DNA of 64,000 bases from JAYZBC01 sp036339375 (GTDB lineage: Bacteria; Pseudomonadota; Alphaproteobacteria; MPNO01; UBA2964), in NCBI GenBank assembly GCA_036339375.1, contig JAYZBC010000034.1:62001-126000 (forward strand). The letters are read 5' to 3'. Of the stretch, positions 8,429 to 16,551 are shown piece after piece. Both the position numbers and the translations under genes were made by a program. Numbering within the stretch: position 1 is the first letter of the stretch; each line of letters begins with the position of its first letter. Below the pieces are notes generated by a model. That model saw only the letters and a program-made list of their open reading frames with translations. It ran no database searches and had not been told where the DNA came from.

Positions 8429-9801
8429 ACCGGTTGATACTCCTTAAGCGATTTTCTTTTATTAAATGAATTTGTTTCAAGGTGGCCGGTCAAAGAATGC
8501 GTATATGTTGCAGAAATGCCAAGCGATATAATTTTTCCGAGGTATTTTTTAGTCTGTTTCAAACTGGAACAATTAAGATGCACAGCCTGCATATGTGGGG
8601 TACGCCCAATAAGCTGATTTGCCTTTTTACCGTAGCGATCTAACAAAACGGGTATCGTTTTGCCCATAGAATTCTTATTAAAGGCGGTCTGCTTTTCGTG
8701 CAATAAAGTCTGCAAACAGGATAATCTTTCGTCTTTGATTTTTTCTGGAACCTGTTTATTCATGTCAGCAGCCGGAGTACCGGGGCGTTTACTAAATTTA
8801 AAGGAGTAGCCTTGCGAAAATTCAACATGTTTAATTAAAGAAATTGTCGCTGCAAAATCCTTATCTGTCTCTCCGGGATACCCAACGATGAAATCAGATG
8901 AAAAAGATATGTCAGGACGCACATTTCTTAAATTCTCAATCAACTCCATATAATCCCGGATGGTGTGACGTCTATTCATGTTCTTAAGAATTCGATCTGA
9001 TCCTGACTGCACAGGTAAATGCAAGAAGGGCATTAGTTTAGGAATGTCACCGTGGGCTTTAATTAATTCAGAATCAAAATCGCTAGGATGAGATGTGGTG
9101 TACCGCACACGTTTAAGTCCATCAATTTTCGCTAAAGCTTGGAGTAATTTAGATAGCCCACCCTTGCACCCGTGGTAAGCATTTACATTTTGACCTAACA
9201 AGATCAATTCTTTAGCACCGGAGTTTACTAGTATAGCAGCCTCTTTCAAAACATCCTCTAGCAACCTTGAAAATTCGGCTCCTCGTGTATAGGGAACAAC
9301 ACAAAATTTGCAAAACTTATCACACCCCTCTTGAATAGTCAGAAAAGCAGAGGAACTTGACGTTGTTACATTTGGTAAAAACTCAAATTTTGATTCAGCT
9401 GGAAAGTTTGTTTCAATTATTCTTTGGTGTTTGTTTTTTTTTCCAATTTGCGCTATTGCACGGGTCAGCATAGACGGTAATTTATGATAGTTCTGAGGAC
9501 CAAATACAAAGTCCACAGCGGGTGCACGATGGGAAATTTCGATCCCCTCAGCTTGAGCAACACACCCCCCCACAGCAATTAAAGCCTCCGGTTTTTTGAT
9601 AGATTTGAGGCGTCCTAATTCGGAGTAAACTTTATTGACGGCTTTTTCTCTTATGTGACAAGTATTCAAAATCACCAAATCAGCATCTTTTGCATGTTGT
9701 GTTGGTTTATAACCTTCCACCGCCAATACATCTGAAATTCGGGCGGAGTCATAAACATTCATCTGACAGCCGTAGCTTTTAATAAAAACTTTTTTTGCCA
9801 A
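8425..9801 (-). CDS. miaB: tRNA-2-methylthio-N6-dimethylallyladenosine synthase
   Basis: MiaB is a radical-SAM methylthiotransferase that modifies A37 of tRNAs. The 458 aa protein has an N-terminal MTTase domain (KSYGCQMNVYDS, with further cysteines in NTCHIREKA and GGCVAQ), the radical-SAM motif CDKFCKFC (about residues 160-167) and a C-terminal TRAM region. The start is a TTG. It is the first gene of the miaB-phoH-ybeY-corC-lnt run. The 117 bp upstream holds a TTGAC-N9-GTCAA inverted repeat, which I would not interpret. Confidence 0.96.
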   Translation of the reverse strand: MAKKVFIKSYGCQMNVYDSARISDVLAVEGYKPTQHAKDADLVILNTCHIREKAVNKVYSELGRLKSIKKPEALIAVGGCVAQAEGIEISHRAPAVDFVFGPQNYHKLPSMLTRAIAQIGKKNKHQRIIETNFPAESKFEFLPNVTTSSSSAFLTIQEGCDKFCKFCVVPYTRGAEFSRLLEDVLKEAAILVNSGAKELILLGQNVNAYHGCKGGLSKLLQALAKIDGLKRVRYTTSHPSDFDSELIKAHGDIPKLMPFLHLPVQSGSDRILKNMNRRHTIRDYMELIENLRNVRPDISFSSDFIVGYPGETDKDFAATISLIKHVEFSQGYSFKFSKRPGTPAADMNKQVPEKIKDERLSCLQTLLHEKQTAFNKNSMGKTIPVLLDRYGKKANQLIGRTPHMQAVHLNCSSLKQTKKYLGKIISLGISATYTHSLTGHLETNSFNKRKSLKEYQPV

Positions 9802-9918
9802 AACTTAACCCAAAATTTTCAGAATTGTTTTCTGCACCGTTATTAATATATAGAGTAAAAACATTACAAACCTTAACATTGACCTCACAATAGTCAAGAA
9901 AAGGGCTTGAGGGGAACC

Positions 9919-10725
9919 TTAGGGCTTATTAGATTTCCTTCCCTGATTAGAACTGGCGACACCAAAGGAAACAATTTGATGGCAGTATTCAGCTAAATCT
10001 TTTCTGGTTTCAAATCGATCACTAGAAATAGGTGTATGAAAATTTACCTCGACTGTGATCGCGCCTAGACCAGCCAACTCAAGAAAATGCGGAAACAGGG
10101 TCATATCACCATACCAAGCAAGATAAGGTAGTAAAGATCGATCTAGTGGTAGTCCATCAAGTTTAGTATAAGCGATCGAAACCGGTTGAATTTGGAAAGG
10201 CGGGATTTCATTACGCAATTCTGCAACTGAAAACAAAGAGCTTTTAAAAGGCAGGACATGGCGCCCATCCGCACTAGTCCCTTCTGGAAATAAAACTAGG
10301 TTGTCCCCCTTAAAAAGCCTTTTTGCAAGTTCGTTGCGTTGGTTTCCCACAAAACTCCCACGACGTTCAACAAACACGGTTTGGGTAAGGCGGGCCAAAG
10401 TCCCATAAATTGGCCACTTCGAAATTTCCGCTTTTGCAATAAAAGAAGCTTCTAATAAAGAGCCAATAACCGCTATATCCAAATAGCTTACATGATTGGA
10501 CACAAATAAAGTGGGTTTTAAAGACGATGGGTTTCCTAAAATATTAATGGAAATCCCCAAAGTTCTTAAACAAAGCTGATGGTAAAATTTTGGGAGAACA
10601 ATAGCGAACCGTGCTCGGCCTAAAACAGCAATAAACATAGTCGGAAAAACGGTTAAAGTTAAAAAAATATAAATACTAAGTCGAAGAATTCCCCGGAACC
10701 TAGAAACAAAAACATTTTTAACCAT
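9919..10725 (-). CDS. Lysophospholipid acyltransferase (PlsC/OlsA family)
   Basis: A 268 aa membrane-associated 1-acylglycerol-3-phosphate acyltransferase-family protein. An N-terminal hydrophobic segment (about residues 15-35) is followed by the HX4D motif NHVSYLD (about 76-82) and the glycerophosphate-binding motif FPEGTSADG (about 147-155). It overlaps the preceding olsB-like gene by 8 bp. Because OlsB and OlsA together make ornithine lipids, the pairing suggests a lyso-ornithine-lipid acyltransferase. A general PlsC role in phosphatidic acid synthesis is equally possible from sequence alone. Confidence 0.9.
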   Translation of the reverse strand: MVKNVFVSRFRGILRLSIYIFLTLTVFPTMFIAVLGRARFAIVLPKFYHQLCLRTLGISINILGNPSSLKPTLFVSNHVSYLDIAVIGSLLEASFIAKAEISKWPIYGTLARLTQTVFVERRGSFVGNQRNELAKRLFKGDNLVLFPEGTSADGRHVLPFKSSLFSVAELRNEIPPFQIQPVSIAYTKLDGLPLDRSLLPYLAWYGDMTLFPHFLELAGLGAITVEVNFHTPISSDRFETRKDLAEYCHQIVSFGVASSNQGRKSNKP

Positions 10726-11536
10726 CCGACCACTGCGCAGATCGTTCGTAATGACGCAAATACCGGTTTGTTATAAGTTTAGTTTCAACCACGATAGAAA
10801 TATCCACTGTATTAAATTGCTTATCAATGACAGCGCCCTCCCCAATATATCCTCCAAGACGGAGATAACCCTTAATGAGGGGTGGTAAATCTTTTAATGC
10901 TTCAGCAACCACTATTTTATCTTTTGGTAAAGAATTCATATTCACATACCTAGAAGACAGTGCTTTAGGTCGAAGTGGTTTAGGAGCAAGATGGTTATGA
11001 TGCAGATAGGAAAGTATTAACGACATTTTTTCGGGCTTAGTCCCTGGGATACTGGCACACCCAAACAATACTTTTATATCAAAACAATTCACGTATTCAG
11101 CTATAGCTTGCCATAATAGCTGCATCGTCGGTAATTTACGATGATGTAAATCCACACAAGACCGCCCCAACTCCATAATCTCACCGTCAATATTCATCAG
11201 CGCATTCAGGTCGAATTCTTTGGATGAATAAAAACCATTCCCTTGCTTAGCTATTTTACCCCGGAGAATTCTATATGTACCAACAACTCGACCCGGCCAA
11301 TTGGGCCGTTCGTCACTTAGCACTAAAAGATGATCACAAAACTTATCAAATTTATCAAAGTCCCGTTGACAATTCTTCATCCTTGACGACGGAATAGCAT
11401 CCATTTCGTTGTAGAAGACCTGATAACGGAGGGCTTGTGCCGCTGCAATTTCACTTCTGGATTTTGCCAACCGGGCTGTCAACTTGCCCGCAGTGATCGG
11501 TTTAAAAATTTCTGGGGAATAAATTTTATTAAACAA
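10718..11536 (-). CDS. olsB: OlsB-like N-acyltransferase (COG3176, GNAT fold)
   Basis: The 272 aa sequence matches the OlsB/hemolysin-like acyltransferase family, which transfers a 3-hydroxyacyl chain from acyl carrier protein to the amino group of ornithine. Landmarks are ALRYQVFYNEM (about residues 37-47), DKFDKFCDHLLV, VVGTYRIL, MELGRSCVD and LFGCASIPGT. It is followed with an 8 bp overlap by a PlsC-family acyltransferase, the partner needed for ornithine lipid synthesis. The start is TTG without an obvious ribosome-binding site. Substrate is inferred from the family. Confidence 0.85.
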   Translation of the reverse strand: MFNKIYSPEIFKPITAGKLTARLAKSRSEIAAAQALRYQVFYNEMDAIPSSRMKNCQRDFDKFDKFCDHLLVLSDERPNWPGRVVGTYRILRGKIAKQGNGFYSSKEFDLNALMNIDGEIMELGRSCVDLHHRKLPTMQLLWQAIAEYVNCFDIKVLFGCASIPGTKPEKMSLILSYLHHNHLAPKPLRPKALSSRYVNMNSLPKDKIVVAEALKDLPPLIKGYLRLGGYIGEGAVIDKQFNTVDISIVVETKLITNRYLRHYERSAQWSDG

Positions 11537-11623
11537 AATTTGGTACAGGAATTTTCAGGCCAAAAAAGTAAACTTTAAGCCAACCATAACAAAAATGCTT
11601 TCAAACAATTTGGAATAAAAACA

Positions 11624-12115
11624 TCAATCGCCCAATTTTTCTTTTTCAGAATCTGAAGCAGCATCTTCTTGACCTAGGGGCACCCCGTAAAGCTCCAACC
11701 TTTCTCCTACTAATTTATAGCCTAATTCTTTAGCGATGCGCACTTTTATTTGTTCAAGTTCTTCGTTCTCAAACTCCAAAACTTTCCCGGATTTCATGTC
11801 AATTAAATGATGGTGGTGTGAATTCTCTGTGGCTATTTCATATCGCGCACGGCCATCACCAAAATCGAGTCGTTCAATAATGTTTGCAATGTCAAATAAT
11901 CTTAATGTCCTATAGACAGTAGCAATACTTATTCTTGGGTCGATTTCTGAAGCACGGCGGTAAACTTCCTCCACATCAGGATGATCAGTAGAACCCGAAA
12001 GAACCCGAGCAATTATCCTCCGCTGCTCTGTCATCTTCATCCCTTTTTCTACACAGGCTTGTTCGATGGGGGAAATTATATTTTTTGGTTTTTTTGGTTC
12101 CATTGTTCTAACCAT
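11624..12115 (-). CDS. fur: Fur-family transcriptional regulator
   Basis: A 163 aa Fur-family metal-dependent repressor. It has a winged-helix DNA-binding domain (QRRIIARVL, then ISIATVYRTLRLF, roughly residues 30-80) and a dimerisation/metal domain with a four-His run (HHHHLIDMKSGKVLEF). No C-terminal CxxC zinc pair is seen, as in many alphaproteobacterial Fur/Mur proteins. The starts at 12115 or 12103 are both better than the upstream 12172. A TATAAT lies only 6 nt before the 12115 ATG. Whether it senses iron, manganese or haem cannot be decided from sequence alone. Its place next to the tsaB-rimI and ols genes is typical. Confidence 0.9.
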   Translation of the reverse strand: MVRTMEPKKPKNIISPIEQACVEKGMKMTEQRRIIARVLSGSTDHPDVEEVYRRASEIDPRISIATVYRTLRLFDIANIIERLDFGDGRARYEIATENSHHHHLIDMKSGKVLEFENEELEQIKVRIAKELGYKLVGERLELYGVPLGQEDAASDSEKEKLGD

Positions 12116-12121
12116 AAAAAC

Positions 12122-12127
12122 ATTATA
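12122..12127 (-). promoter_or_regulatory. fur -10 element close to the start codon
   Basis: TATAAT on the minus strand ends 6 nt before the ATG at 12115, so a transcript starting at the usual distance would begin on or next to the start codon. The -35 region is poor. It is a candidate leaderless arrangement, not a proven promoter. Confidence 0.4.
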
Positions 12128-12214
12128 CAAAAAAAACGGGTAAAGGATATTATTCTTTATATTTAAATGCATTTTATCTAAAATTCATCAATACCTCACT
12201 CTGATTTACTGGTT

Positions 12215-12243
12215 TTGAACTAGAATGAGAAACTATTTATAAT
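12215..12243 (+). promoter_or_regulatory. sigma-70 promoter of the TusA-like gene
   Basis: TTGAAC (12215-12220), a 17 nt spacer and TATAAT (12238-12243) form a near-consensus housekeeping promoter pointing at the TusA-like gene whose ATG is at 12258. The predicted 5' leader is only about 8-10 nt. Confidence 0.75.
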
Positions 12244-12257
12244 TGAGGCTTATAATA

Positions 12258-12515
12258 ATGCCCGAAAAAATTGCTCATTTTTTAGATATAACGGCAGAAG
12301 TTTGTCCGATGACTTTTGTTAAAACCAGACTATTAATAGAAAAAATGAAGCCTGGGGAGACAGCTGAAATCCGGATGATTGGAAAAGAGCCAGTAGAAAA
12401 CGTCCCCGCTTCTGTAGAAGAGCTTGGACACAAAGTTCTTTATCTGAAAAGCGAAGATTTTAAAAAAAAATTTGACGCTAACACAGTACATCGTCTTTTT
12501 TTACAGAAATGTTAA
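12258..12515 (+). CDS. TusA/SirA-family sulfur-carrier protein
   Basis: An 85 aa cytosolic protein of the TusA family, with the diagnostic Cys-Pro motif CPMTFVKTRL near residue 16 and the two-layer alpha/beta domain length. Such proteins carry sulfur as a persulfide on this cysteine, for example for tRNA thiolation or molybdenum cofactor work. The ATG at 12258 starts just upstream of MPEKIAHFLD. It is transcribed away from fur and towards rimI, and its last 38 bp overlap the 3' end of rimI on the other strand. The specific pathway is not visible. Confidence 0.85.
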   Translation: MPEKIAHFLDITAEVCPMTFVKTRLLIEKMKPGETAEIRMIGKEPVENVPASVEELGHKVLYLKSEDFKKKFDANTVHRLFLQKC

Positions 12516-12987
12516 AATTTGGCAACGCAACCCGCATGGTATAAGCATCGCTCCGAGTACCATCAGAATTTTCATAATACCGGGGGCGATTTCCCACTTT
12601 TATAAACCCGTGGGATCTGTAAAGCCGCAGGGCCGCCATATTATCTTCAGATACTTCAAGAAAAATCCACTTTGCTTTTTCAATAACTGCCCGTTTCATT
12701 GTAGCCTGGAGCAATTGTGCTCCAAACCCAATCGCACGACATTCTGGAGCAACACCCAACGTGAGCAACTCACATTCATCTACAGCAATTCGTGCAATTG
12801 CAAACCCTACAATTGACTGAGCACTGGATCTTCGAGAGACCAAGCCAAAAGCACCGGCCATTTTTAAAATTTGGCTTATGGTTTTAAAATCCCAAGCGTC
12901 AAAAAAACACCGGCCATGCAAATTTGAAACAAGTTCAACATCTACAAAGCGCAAATTCTCAATTAAGTCGTTATTCATAGCATTCAT
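12478..12987 (-). CDS. rimI: GNAT N-acetyltransferase, RimI type
   Basis: A 169 aa GNAT acetyltransferase resembling RimI, which acetylates the N-terminus of ribosomal protein S18. The acetyl-CoA loop GVAPECRAIGFGAQLLQA (about residues 78-95) and EVSEDNMAALRLYRSHGF are visible. It begins at a TAATG overlap with the tsaB stop, the usual tsaB-rimI pair. The last 38 bp are antisense to the end of the TusA-like gene. Target specificity is inferred from the pairing. Confidence 0.88.
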   Translation of the reverse strand: MNAMNNDLIENLRFVDVELVSNLHGRCFFDAWDFKTISQILKMAGAFGLVSRRSSAQSIVGFAIARIAVDECELLTLGVAPECRAIGFGAQLLQATMKRAVIEKAKWIFLEVSEDNMAALRLYRSHGFIKVGNRPRYYENSDGTRSDAYTMRVALPNFNISVKKDDVLC

Positions 12988-13670
12988 TAATTGGAATAAG
13001 GTAATTTTGCAGCTGGAGGGTGTATGTAAAATGGGGTAGCTTTTTTTGCACTATGAACCCGATTACCTGCAATTTCAGCTACATGCTCAGAGAACGGGAA
13101 TCGACATTCGGTTACTACTTTGATATTTCCAATTTTATTTTCTGGCACTGCATCTAGGAACCTATCACATGCATCCCCAGCGACCCTAATAGGGCAATTT
13201 GGTAATAATTGGATGATTGCTTCGGGCAACGCCGCAATGGGTTCATTTTGGGGTGATCCATCAGCAGTATATTGTTGAAAATAGAAATCTGCCCTTTTGG
13301 TTTCCAAAACCACAAACAAAGGCAAACTTTTAGCCCCTTTATTCAGTTGCCTGAAAACCGAAAACGCAACCGCCTCGAAAGTAGTTACTCCATGTACTGG
13401 AATATTTAACGCAAGTGCTAAACCATGAGCAGCTGAAAGCCCTGTCCGCATACCAGTAAACGAACCGGGGCCAATTGTAACAGCAATCATATCTATGTCA
13501 GAAAAATTTGCACTAGTTTTTGCCATTAAATTTTTTATCATCGGCATCAATACTTCAACATGTCCCCTTGATAATTCTATAGAATTGACTCCTAACACCT
13601 CCCCATCTTCCCAAATTGCGGCTGAGCAATTCGAAAGCGCTGTATCTATAGCAAGAATTTTCATCCTCAA
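12987..13670 (-). CDS. tsaB: tRNA threonylcarbamoyladenosine biosynthesis protein TsaB
   Basis: TsaB is the non-catalytic partner of TsaD in making t6A37 in tRNA. The 227 aa protein has the ASKHA N-terminal motif ILAIDTALSNCSAAI and the signature TIGPGSFTGMRTGLSAA (about residues 66-82). It is coupled to rimI by a one-base overlap. In relatives tsaB is usually preceded by nfuA and a Usp gene. Here a three-gene cell-wall segment lies between it and Usp. Confidence 0.94.
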   Translation of the reverse strand: MRMKILAIDTALSNCSAAIWEDGEVLGVNSIELSRGHVEVLMPMIKNLMAKTSANFSDIDMIAVTIGPGSFTGMRTGLSAAHGLALALNIPVHGVTTFEAVAFSVFRQLNKGAKSLPLFVVLETKRADFYFQQYTADGSPQNEPIAALPEAIIQLLPNCPIRVAGDACDRFLDAVPENKIGNIKVVTECRFPFSEHVAEIAGNRVHSAKKATPFYIHPPAAKLPYSN

Positions 13671-13727
13671 ATTCTCTACAATCTTCGAGAAATAATTTAT
13701 AATGGCGGAACAAACTCGGTTATTACC

Positions 13728-14279
13728 ATGGATCTAACAGAAATTACCTCGCCAAAATATGACGTAGATATTCTTCTCGCCTACGCTACACCCGATAATT
13801 TTACAAAAGCATCCATTTATAAGCATTCTATATGTTATCTGCACCATAAAGCTGCAAAAAAACTCCAAAAATCTGTCCTGTATGCCAAAGCGTTGGGATT
13901 TAGGTTGCTCATCTTTGACGCATTTCGACCAACTGAAGCACAATCCATTCTTTGGAACCATACCCCTAATTCAAATTTTTTATCCAACCCCACTTCTGGT
14001 TCTCCCCACTCCAGAGGAGTAGCTGTTGACCTGACACTTCTGGAACAAAACGGCAAACCACTTGACATGGGAACTGATTTTGATTCGTTTTCAACTAAAT
14101 CACAGCACGGAAACCAACAAATTTCTTCTAGAGCTCAAAAAAACAGGCTTATTTTGCTCGGGTTAATGACCCAAGCTGGCTGGGATTTTTATAAAAATGA
14201 ATGGTGGCATTATCAACTCCACAATTCAAAAATCTATCCATTAATTAGCAACCTACAAACACCCAAACCACTTTTGTAG
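13728..14279 (+). CDS. D-alanyl-D-alanine dipeptidase (VanX/DdpX family)
   Basis: A 183 aa zinc peptidase of family M15D that cleaves D-Ala-D-Ala. The motifs are all present: FDAFRPTEAQ (about residues 64-73, with the catalytic Arg), the zinc-binding SPHSRGVAVDLTL (about 90-102, His and Asp), and NEWWHYQL (about 167-174, catalytic Glu and zinc His). No signal peptide is visible, so it probably acts in the cytoplasm, for example in recycling cell-wall dipeptides. No VanH or VanA ligase lies nearby, so a role in vancomycin resistance is not supported. It may start a short plus-strand unit with the deacetylase gene. Confidence 0.9.
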   Translation: MDLTEITSPKYDVDILLAYATPDNFTKASIYKHSICYLHHKAAKKLQKSVLYAKALGFRLLIFDAFRPTEAQSILWNHTPNSNFLSNPTSGSPHSRGVAVDLTLLEQNGKPLDMGTDFDSFSTKSQHGNQQISSRAQKNRLILLGLMTQAGWDFYKNEWWHYQLHNSKIYPLISNLQTPKPLL

Positions 14280-14384
14280 TCAAATACAATAAATAAAGTT
14301 TCATGTTTTGCAATTAAATAGTAAACAGACCTTAATGGAGAGATTATTTTAAAACTTTAAAACCGTTGTTCATTGATTCACTTG

Positions 14385-15416
14385 ATGCACAAAACTTTGT
14401 TTAGCTTAATGGCTGTTTTGGTAATTTTGCTACCGGTTGGTGTTTTTGCTGCCAACTCGGCGGTAATTTTTATGTATCACCGCTTTGGTGAAAGCAAACA
14501 CCCTTCCACTAACATAAAAATCAAACAATTTGAAAAACATTTGAAAGAATTAAAAAAAAGACAATATTCTGTAAGGAGTATACCGGAAATTCTCAAAAAA
14601 ATCACTTCAAACCAACCACTGCCACCCCAAACAATAGGAATTAGTATTGATGACGCATTTTTATCAGTTTTTGTCGAGGCATGGCCGCGCCTGCGTCAAC
14701 TAAATTTTCCATTCACATTGTTTGTTGCTACTAACCCTCTTGATCAGCAATCATTTGGATATATGTCCTGGAATCAGTTGAGGAAAATGGTTAAAGCTGG
14801 AGTCACTGTTGGCAGCCAGACAGCCTCGCATTTACACATGCCTGTTTGGGACAAAAAACGTAATAAGGCCGATTTAAAAAAATCAAATAATAGGTTCAAG
14901 ACCGAACTGGGTTTTATTCCAAAATTAATTGCTTATCCTTACGGTGAATATAGTTTAAGGGTCGGGGAAATTACAAAAGCAGCAGGTTTTGAATTTGGCT
15001 TTGGTCAGCATTCAGGGGTTTTGCATAAAAGTTCTAATTTCATGTATTTACCCCGATTTTCTTTCAACGAAAAGTATGGTGATTTAGGACGTTTACGTAT
15101 CGCAAGTGGAGCAGTTCCCCTAGAAGTGAGTGATATTATTCCTTTAGACCCATTTTTAAGACAAACTCAAAACCCTCCTCTGCTTGGTTTTACAGTGACA
15201 AACGTACCAAAAAAAAATCTCTCAAACTTAAGTTGTTACGCATCCGGTCAAGGGAAAGTCCATGTAAAACTCTTGGGAAAACGGCGCATCGAAGTGCGTA
15301 TGAAAAAATTACCCCCCGGCCGGACTCGCGTTAATTGCACACTTCAAGAAAAACAGGGTCGATGGAAATGGTATGGTATGCAATTTTTAATGCGAAAACC
15401 CTCACCAAGAAATTGA
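14385..15416 (+). CDS. Secreted polysaccharide deacetylase-family protein
   Basis: A 343 aa protein with a signal peptide (hydrophobic FSLMAVLVILLPVGVFA) and a NodB-homology domain (about residues 30-240). It keeps the two catalytic/metal aspartates (ISIDDAFLSV, about 85-94), a YMSWNQLRKM segment and the later YPYGEY motif. The metal-site motif reads GSQTASHLHMP, so the first His of the usual H-x3-H is Gln. This resembles an alphaproteobacterial subfamily. The substrate (peptidoglycan, or N-acetylglucosamine polymer) is unknown. The ATG at 14385 fits the signal peptide best. It converges with the Bax-like gene 3 bp away. Confidence 0.85.
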   Translation: MHKTLFSLMAVLVILLPVGVFAANSAVIFMYHRFGESKHPSTNIKIKQFEKHLKELKKRQYSVRSIPEILKKITSNQPLPPQTIGISIDDAFLSVFVEAWPRLRQLNFPFTLFVATNPLDQQSFGYMSWNQLRKMVKAGVTVGSQTASHLHMPVWDKKRNKADLKKSNNRFKTELGFIPKLIAYPYGEYSLRVGEITKAAGFEFGFGQHSGVLHKSSNFMYLPRFSFNEKYGDLGRLRIASGAVPLEVSDIIPLDPFLRQTQNPPLLGFTVTNVPKKNLSNLSCYASGQGKVHVKLLGKRRIEVRMKKLPPGRTRVNCTLQEKQGRWKWYGMQFLMRKPSPRN

Positions 15417-15419
15417 TAG

Positions 15420-16403
15420 TTATGCATCAGGAGCGGAGTTAAAAGTGGCGGAAGAATTTCTTAGACGTGCATAATCAAATACTGCCAAGCGGTTTTCAAC
15501 AATAATTCTCTTAATTGTTTGAATATAGTCATGTCCGCGTTCAGAATAACTAAAAAGCGTATCAGCTAGGGACAACCCGTCAATTCTTAAACCATTTTTC
15601 CGCAAATTAGCCCTTTTGGCTCGAAATATCTTGTAAGCAAAATGCCCGTTAAGGTTTCGAGCATAAGAATGTACACCATCGATAAGATGTTCAAAAGAAC
15701 GTACTTTATACTTTTTTCCAATGGCGCGTTTCTTTGGAACAATGCCTTTACCTTTTTTCCAAGTTTTTTGCCCAAATAGGGCATTTCCTTCCCTAGCAAA
15801 ACGTGAAGTTCCCCACCCGCTTTCTTCGGCTGATTGTGCTATTGCAAGCGAAGGAGGAATAATATCAACATGCTTCAACAAAGTCCCAAAATTAAGTTTT
15901 TTTAATCCTAGTTTTGTAGCCTGGTTCGTCAGAAAATTCTTTTCTTGCCGTCCTAAGGATATCCCGCCTGCGAATTTTGAACGCAAATTTTCAATCTGCA
16001 CACGGTCCTTTAGAATGAGTTCATTCGCATAAAGAATGAGTGGCAGCGTGGTCATAATAAACACAGCTTTTCGATCACTTGGACTTCTGATTTTTAAAAT
16101 ATTTTTGGGTAAACGCATGGGGAGTTTACGAGGAAAAATTTGTAGAGTTCTTAAAGTTCCTAATGATTCATATTGGATATTTTTTAGCCCGGATCGCAAA
16201 AGCTTAGAAGAAAAACCTGATGAAACCTTGATGGGATACATTGCAAAGAACATTTGGTCAGAGGAGGGTTGTAAAATTCCTTTCTCAGAATAACCTGCTT
16301 TTAAAGTCACACTCCCATTTAGTGCACCAATTTTTGGTGTGCCAGCGGCACTCAAACTTGTGAAAATTATAATACCAAAAAGAAAAAATGCAGAAATCCT
16401 CAT
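15420..16403 (-). CDS. Bax-like glucosaminidase-domain protein
   Basis: A 327 aa exported protein with an N-terminal signal peptide (MRISAFFLFGIIIFTSL) and a C-terminal mannosyl-glycoprotein endo-beta-N-acetylglucosaminidase domain, as in Bax. Conserved pieces are AIAQSAEESGWGTSRFA (with the catalytic Glu, about residues 190-206), EGNALFGQKTW and FEHLIDGVHSYARNLN. These hydrolases cut peptidoglycan glycan strands in the periplasm. I chose the ATG at 16403 rather than the longer frame to 16502 because only the former gives a clean signal peptide. Confidence 0.85.
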   Translation of the reverse strand: MRISAFFLFGIIIFTSLSAAGTPKIGALNGSVTLKAGYSEKGILQPSSDQMFFAMYPIKVSSGFSSKLLRSGLKNIQYESLGTLRTLQIFPRKLPMRLPKNILKIRSPSDRKAVFIMTTLPLILYANELILKDRVQIENLRSKFAGGISLGRQEKNFLTNQATKLGLKKLNFGTLLKHVDIIPPSLAIAQSAEESGWGTSRFAREGNALFGQKTWKKGKGIVPKKRAIGKKYKVRSFEHLIDGVHSYARNLNGHFAYKIFRAKRANLRKNGLRIDGLSLADTLFSYSERGHDYIQTIKRIIVENRLAVFDYARLRNSSATFNSAPDA

Positions 16404-16551
16404 TGATATTACATTATGGAATAGCCAAACCTTCCAAAGAAAAACACCCCTAAGTGCATTTCGTCTCATTAAATTCTCCCATCCAAACCCGGCAATCCTC
16501 ATATAGGTACCGAATAAATTTTTATTATTTTATTAAAAATTTTTGTCGAAA

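Noticed and set aside
9881..9900. TTGAC-N9-GTCAA as an operator upstream of miaB
   Set aside because: A short dyad in AT-rich spacer without a second copy or a matching regulator nearby; chance is likely.
13728..14279. Vancomycin resistance operon
   Set aside because: Only the VanX/DdpX-type dipeptidase is present; no VanA, VanH, VanS or VanR homologue lies near.
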